A stretch of 64,000 bases of DNA from Prevotella sp. (lineage in GTDB: Bacteria; Bacteroidota; Bacteroidia; Bacteroidales; Bacteroidaceae): NCBI GenBank assembly GCA_017623155.1, contig JAGAPR010000004.1:124001-188000 (forward strand), written 5' to 3'. The position numbers were made by a program, and so were the translations under genes. This document shows positions 60,135 to 64,000 of the stretch, in pieces (the first letter of the stretch is position 1; each line of letters starts with the position of its first letter). Below the pieces are notes generated by a model. The model did no database searches. It saw only the letters and a program-made list of their open reading frames with translations, and had not been told where the DNA came from.

Positions 60135-61050
60135 AAAATCTTTCTGCCGGGAAGTCCTTTGCTATGACGGTCTTTCCGGCATCCAATATATATACCGTCG
60201 GCATGGCGCGGAGGATGTATGTGCCGTGCTCCTGTATGCCCGACGTGTCGAATCCTACGGTCCATTCGGCCGGGAGGCCGCCTTTTGTCTTGTCCCACAG
60301 CGGGCGGTCGCCGTCGGAGTAGATTGCGAGCACCTTGACGCTGCCCGATGTTACGGCGTCGTGCAGGGCGGTGTCGCCTTTCATCTTGTCCATCATCTCC
60401 GTGCAGTGCTCGCAGTCGGGGTCGTAGAATATGAGCATGAGGGTTTCGGCTTCGGTGGTGTGGAGCGTGCGGTGGCGGCCTTGGCGGTCGGTATAACTGA
60501 AGTCGGCGGCTACCGTTCCCTGCCTGTTCTTCAGCGCGCATCTGAGGTTGAACGCCTGTTTCGACCTCTCCGCCTCACTGAGTAGCGGGCTGCCGGCCGT
60601 CTCTTCGAGGAAGGCGATGTAGTGTTCTTCGTTCAGCATGGGCGAGTTAGGGTCGTAGAGATATTTCTCCGCAATGTCCGTGAGTGTGCGGTAGGCGGCC
60701 GTGCTTGCCGATGCTCTCGTCATCAGGGTGCTCACCGCCGCCTTCAGTGCCTGCGGCGTCAGTGCGGGGAAGACGCTGACGAAGTTGGCGAAGTTCTGTT
60801 CCATGAAAGTCCGGTCGGCCGTCAGTGTGGTGTCGGCGAAGTCCATGGCGTCCCAGAAGTGTGCGGTCAGGTATGCGGCGCGGTCTTCCGGTGCTGTCAG
60901 CGTCTGCGGTATGGAGGGTAGGGGCAGCTCGGCCGGCCGTGCGCTCTCGTCGGCTGTTGTTCCGCCGGGTGCGTTCATGCCGCTTCTCGTCTGTCCGCAT
61001 ACGGCCATGGCGGTGATAAAGGCGAGTATGGTGAGTGCAGCCTTTCTCAT
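60133..61050 (-). CDS. DUF5106 / thioredoxin-like periplasmic protein
   Basis: I chose the ATG at 61050 (305 residues) because MRKAALTILAFITAMAVCGQ is a signal peptide. The longer frame overlaps the upstream gene and has a basic non-native leader. The N-terminal half (about 55-190) is helical (AHFWDAMDFADTTL, MEQNFANFVSVFPALT), matching DUF5106. The C-terminal half is thioredoxin-like, with the redox motif YDPDCEHCTEM near 220 and the cis-Pro in AMPTVYILDAG. It probably reduces or isomerises disulfides of envelope proteins. It is 5 bases after the DUF4906-type gene. Confidence 0.82.
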   Translation of the reverse strand: MRKAALTILAFITAMAVCGQTRSGMNAPGGTTADESARPAELPLPSIPQTLTAPEDRAAYLTAHFWDAMDFADTTLTADRTFMEQNFANFVSVFPALTPQALKAAVSTLMTRASASTAAYRTLTDIAEKYLYDPNSPMLNEEHYIAFLEETAGSPLLSEAERSKQAFNLRCALKNRQGTVAADFSYTDRQGRHRTLHTTEAETLMLIFYDPDCEHCTEMMDKMKGDTALHDAVTSGSVKVLAIYSDGDRPLWDKTKGGLPAEWTVGFDTSGIQEHGTYILRAMPTVYILDAGKTVIAKDFPAERF

Positions 61051-61055
61051 GCGCG

Positions 61056-64000
61056 CTATCTTATTATGTCGCGTACGCAGCGCACGCGGCGGTTGGTCAG
61101 GGAGCTGAAGTTTACCGTCAGGTTGTCTTTCAGTGACACGAAAAAGCGCCGGCTGCCTCCACCAGCCGAAAGGTCGTAATGCTCGCGGGTGCACGACATC
61201 CAATAAGTGCTTTCCTCTTTGAACGCACCTATCTGCTGCATCATCACCAGCTCTTTCTGGTTTGGCACGCGCCATGTGCCCTTGTCCGAGCCGTCGGTTT
61301 CCTGCGAGTACTTGCCGCACACGCTGTTTTCGTTCACGTAGGTTATCCAGCTGTCTACATCCTTTTTCTTGAGGATGTAGCCGTCGAACAGATTGCTGTC
61401 GGTATTCTTGTCTGAGCAGTCGTCTTTGGCGTATTCGAAGCTGTATGCCGGCTGGTTCAGGTAGCTTGTCACGTCGTGCGTGTTGAGATGTAGGGATGTT
61501 CCGGCACGCAATACTTCCCTGTTATAGCTTGTCATTTCGAATGTGCGGTTGATGGAGTCACTCTTGTACGCCTTGCCTACGGGGTCGTCCTTGCTTATCG
61601 TGGAGAGGTCCACTCCGAGGTCGCGCACGCATCTGACCTGCCATGCGCCTACATCCCAGCCGGCTTCCCAACTTGATGTGGAAGTGCCTTCCTCCGCCCA
61701 TGTCACTTTCTTGTCGCTCGATGCGAAATGAAATCTCGTATTGTAGTCCGCCGCGCCGTTGTATCCGGTGTAGTACGGTGTTATGGAGAAGTCCATGAGC
61801 GGCTCCTTGACACTGTTCCGGCCGAGTATGATACGTGTGTACTTGCTTGATGTGGGCACGTACCATTTCAGCTCGGAGTTGTCGATTACTCCGTCGCCGT
61901 TTTCATCGCGGTTGCGGTTCATGCAGGCCGTGATTACTTCGTATAGCTGACTACTGCCTGAAACAGGGTTGTACGTCAGGTTCTTGCTGCTCGGCCATCT
62001 GCTTCCTGAGCTGAAGCTCTTTGGCTTGAACACCGGATATGTTACGGTGCCGCTTTCCGCCTGTTCGCCTGCCAGCGGATATTGTGTGTTGCCGGTGATG
62101 GCATTTCTCGTGCATGCGTCGATGAATCTTACGGCAGTTCCTGTCGTCGGATAATTGTTTACGGTGGTGATGCTTGAGATGTCGCTCCAGTCAGAGTTCG
62201 TATTATTTAAGTATTGCCATACGTTATACCGCCCGTTGGCAGCGTCAGGGGTAAGATTGGTGTTGGCTGTGGTCGACCATCCGAGGTTGAAGCCGAAAAG
62301 CTCGTTCGTATGTTCGATGCCTATCGCTGTCGTGGTGTTGTCATTGTAATATGTCATTATGGAGTTTTGCGTTATCAGGTAGTCCGAGTCGATATACATG
62401 CTCTCCTTGTCTGTGGACACTTTGAGGTCGTTGACGACGAGCCATAGCATGCGCGGGTCTTTGTTGACATACTTCCTCCACCCCTCGCTTAGCGACATTG
62501 TCTTGCCGTCGGTGTCCTTGTCGTATGTATACTCATCCACGAATACCGTATAATAAAGCGGTGTGTTGTAATAAGTGGTTGTGTTAGCTTTGGAGTATTT
62601 ATTACCGTTTTTTATTACTCCGGGATACTTGTCGATGTCTTTCAGGTCTTCAAGTGTCATCAGGTCGCTGTTTGTAACGCCATTGTCCTTATATACGCGG
62701 AGCTTGTCTGCGGCGTATGCGGGTTTGAAGCGGATCCACTTATAGAATTGGTCGTATCTCTTCGGGATGGCTTGTCCGGCATATATACCGCCTTCATCGT
62801 AGTCTCCCGAGAATATGGTTATGTCGTCGTTGGTGTCTCCGAACGGGGCGCGGACGAGCCACTTGAGGTTTTCACGCTGTTCATACGTCAGCGAGATGTT
62901 GAACGAATTGTAGTGGGCGTCGAGCTCGATGGTGCTTCCATCCTTGATGTCGGTGATGTTGCCGTCGGCTCCCGGCTGGAGCTCGCCGTCGGTTTCAGCC
63001 TCCACCTTTATCTTGTTGAGGCCCTCGACGGTTACGTTGTACGTGTATCTCGTGTTGCGGCGGCAGTTGAAGTCGCGAGCCTTCTCGCCTTCGTCCGTTC
63101 CCTCGCAGTAGCCGAGGTGCACGGTGTAGGTGCAGTAGCCGATGCGGTGCACCGCGTTCGCCGTGCCCGCAGGCACCACCGTCTCAGTCTTGCCGTCGGC
63201 GCTTATCCTCACGTAGTATTCCACCTTGGCCTTTATCTCTACGTATGTGGCGTTGTTGTATGTGCCTCCTTCGGGTGTTGAGCACAGGCTCTTGTATACT
63301 CCCGTGTTTGTCTCCTTGTCGCTGTCGGCGTCCGGTGTCTTCCATTCGCGTTCGCGGTCGGCGTACGTGTCTGCGCCGTAGTAGTCGCCGTTGTCTTCAA
63401 ATGTCTTTTCCAATCCGTCGTGCTTGTTTTCAAACTGCCAGAAGTCGAACGTCATGCAGTTTTTCTCCGTGCCGTCGGAGAGCTTCGCCTTGGCTTCCTC
63501 AAACTGGTGGAAGAGGCCCGAAGGCACGTTATACTTGTTTCCGAAAGCGTTTTCTATATCGTCGGTGGCGTTTGTCTCGTGCTCATATATGTAGCTCCCG
63601 TCGGGCACGTTGAACACCTGCCAGCTGATGGGAGTTACGGTAATGTCGTCTCCGGCGATGATGTTGAAGCGCGATTGCGACAGCATCCGGCGCATGTGTA
63701 CGGCTCCGGGCAACGTAATGTTGTCTCCGGCCGGTATATAATAAGGTGTCTGGTTCGCCTCGATCCAGTCTTCAGGGTCGTTCTTTTGCTCGGCGTAGTA
63801 TATGCCGCTCATTGGCAGCGAGCCGATGGGTGTGTTCACGTTTCCGCTCTGTGTCTGTGCTATCACGATGCGTTGGAATTTCTCCCACGTGTCGGCTTCA
63901 TTCAGCAGTGAGGCCACCGTGCGCAGATGGGCGTCGGGCTCGTCGAGCATTACGCCGAAGTTGCTGCCGGCGTTGGCCACGGCCGCGATGTGGCTCATGC
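61056..64000 (-). CDS. DUF4906-type surface protein (fimbrillin-like), 5' end missing
   Basis: The frame is open to the window edge. The ATG near 63998 is probably internal because no signal peptide follows. The visible 981 residues include several beta-rich domains and a conserved region RIGYCTYTVHLGYCEG..DFNCRRNTRYTYNVTVEG, which I associate with fimbrillin/DUF4906 proteins. A C-terminal third has CMNRNRDENGDGVIDNSELK, TWRVPNQKELVMMQQIG and FSSLTNRRVRCVRDI, typical of FISUMP/DUF1566-like tails. It is likely exported and lipid-anchored or polymerised at the surface. The DUF5106 thioredoxin-like gene follows directly. Confidence 0.75.
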   Translation of the reverse strand, partial: MSHIAAVANAGSNFGVMLDEPDAHLRTVASLLNEADTWEKFQRIVIAQTQSGNVNTPIGSLPMSGIYYAEQKNDPEDWIEANQTPYYIPAGDNITLPGAVHMRRMLSQSRFNIIAGDDITVTPISWQVFNVPDGSYIYEHETNATDDIENAFGNKYNVPSGLFHQFEEAKAKLSDGTEKNCMTFDFWQFENKHDGLEKTFEDNGDYYGADTYADREREWKTPDADSDKETNTGVYKSLCSTPEGGTYNNATYVEIKAKVEYYVRISADGKTETVVPAGTANAVHRIGYCTYTVHLGYCEGTDEGEKARDFNCRRNTRYTYNVTVEGLNKIKVEAETDGELQPGADGNITDIKDGSTIELDAHYNSFNISLTYEQRENLKWLVRAPFGDTNDDITIFSGDYDEGGIYAGQAIPKRYDQFYKWIRFKPAYAADKLRVYKDNGVTNSDLMTLEDLKDIDKYPGVIKNGNKYSKANTTTYYNTPLYYTVFVDEYTYDKDTDGKTMSLSEGWRKYVNKDPRMLWLVVNDLKVSTDKESMYIDSDYLITQNSIMTYYNDNTTTAIGIEHTNELFGFNLGWSTTANTNLTPDAANGRYNVWQYLNNTNSDWSDISSITTVNNYPTTGTAVRFIDACTRNAITGNTQYPLAGEQAESGTVTYPVFKPKSFSSGSRWPSSKNLTYNPVSGSSQLYEVITACMNRNRDENGDGVIDNSELKWYVPTSSKYTRIILGRNSVKEPLMDFSITPYYTGYNGAADYNTRFHFASSDKKVTWAEEGTSTSSWEAGWDVGAWQVRCVRDLGVDLSTISKDDPVGKAYKSDSINRTFEMTSYNREVLRAGTSLHLNTHDVTSYLNQPAYSFEYAKDDCSDKNTDSNLFDGYILKKKDVDSWITYVNENSVCGKYSQETDGSDKGTWRVPNQKELVMMQQIGAFKEESTYWMSCTREHYDLSAGGGSRRFFVSLKDNLTVNFSSLTNRRVRCVRDIIR

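Noticed and set aside
61051..61320. Upstream extension of the DUF5106 gene to 61320
   Set aside because: It overlaps the 3' end of the DUF4906-type gene by about 265 bases and places a basic non-signal leader before an otherwise complete signal peptide.

Overview
The window reads as a chromosomal segment of a Bacteroidales bacterium. Muribaculaceae-, Prevotella- or Bacteroides-like lineages all fit, and I cannot name the genus. Support comes from promoters with TAnnTTTG -7 boxes, outer-membrane families DUF5686, DUF5689, DUF4738, DUF5106 and DUF4906, a TonB-dependent receptor locus, a putative Bacteroidetes-type LptD, a tmRNA with tag GENKYALAA, and an AT-rich Wzx/Wzy polysaccharide cluster.

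Layout. 1-1363: gene-poor mosaic of palindromic repeats and a transposase remnant. 1364-5446: operon of a sugar/inositol-phosphate nucleotidyltransferase, a CDP-alcohol phosphatidyltransferase and a DUF5686 outer-membrane protein. 5469-7597: hotdog thioesterase, DUF4738 lipoprotein and LacI regulator. 7731-7821: candidate small RNA. 7884-12723 (minus): lysS-gpsA-pgi-HAD operon. 13729-20926: ROK protein followed by a menaquinone run menI-menF-menD-menB-menC-menE ending in a strong terminator. 20978-25492: GH106-like glycosidase, queuosine genes yhhQ-queF and an HD-domain protein. 26307-31538: lptD and a CPA2 antiporter. 31630-35978: pepT, a secreted basic protein, a histidine phosphatase and a DUF308 membrane protein. 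36030-44798: two secreted nucleases around a TonB receptor/lipoprotein operon, then a uracil-DNA-glycosylase-like gene and uridine kinase. I propose this block as a possible nucleic-acid utilisation locus. 44870-44944: tRNA-Arg(TCT). 45928-47945: Wzi-like protein and a lipoprotein. 48118-58801 (minus): polysaccharide synthesis and export operon. 59641-60038: tmRNA. 60133-64000 (minus): thioredoxin-like DUF5106 protein and a truncated DUF4906 surface protein.

The most unusual content is intergenic. A ~470-bp element (family R) occurs six times. Five copies lie between divergent genes and one lies between a tRNA and the next gene. Each copy carries a core of GGCCGTAA hairpins whose number varies (2, 4 or 5 GGCC units). 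A second ~180-bp element (family S) occurs as two full copies and one fragment. It is an imperfect long hairpin with TTAA at both ends and a compensatory base change between copies. One S copy fills the space between two convergent genes so exactly that both stop codons lie in its terminal TTAA. S abuts R with nearly the same junction at two loci. A third family of GGACGCACG hairpins sits near the left end. I know no published name for R or S.

Functional reading is by motif recognition from memory of protein families. No database search was run, and family assignments without visible catalytic motifs are less certain.
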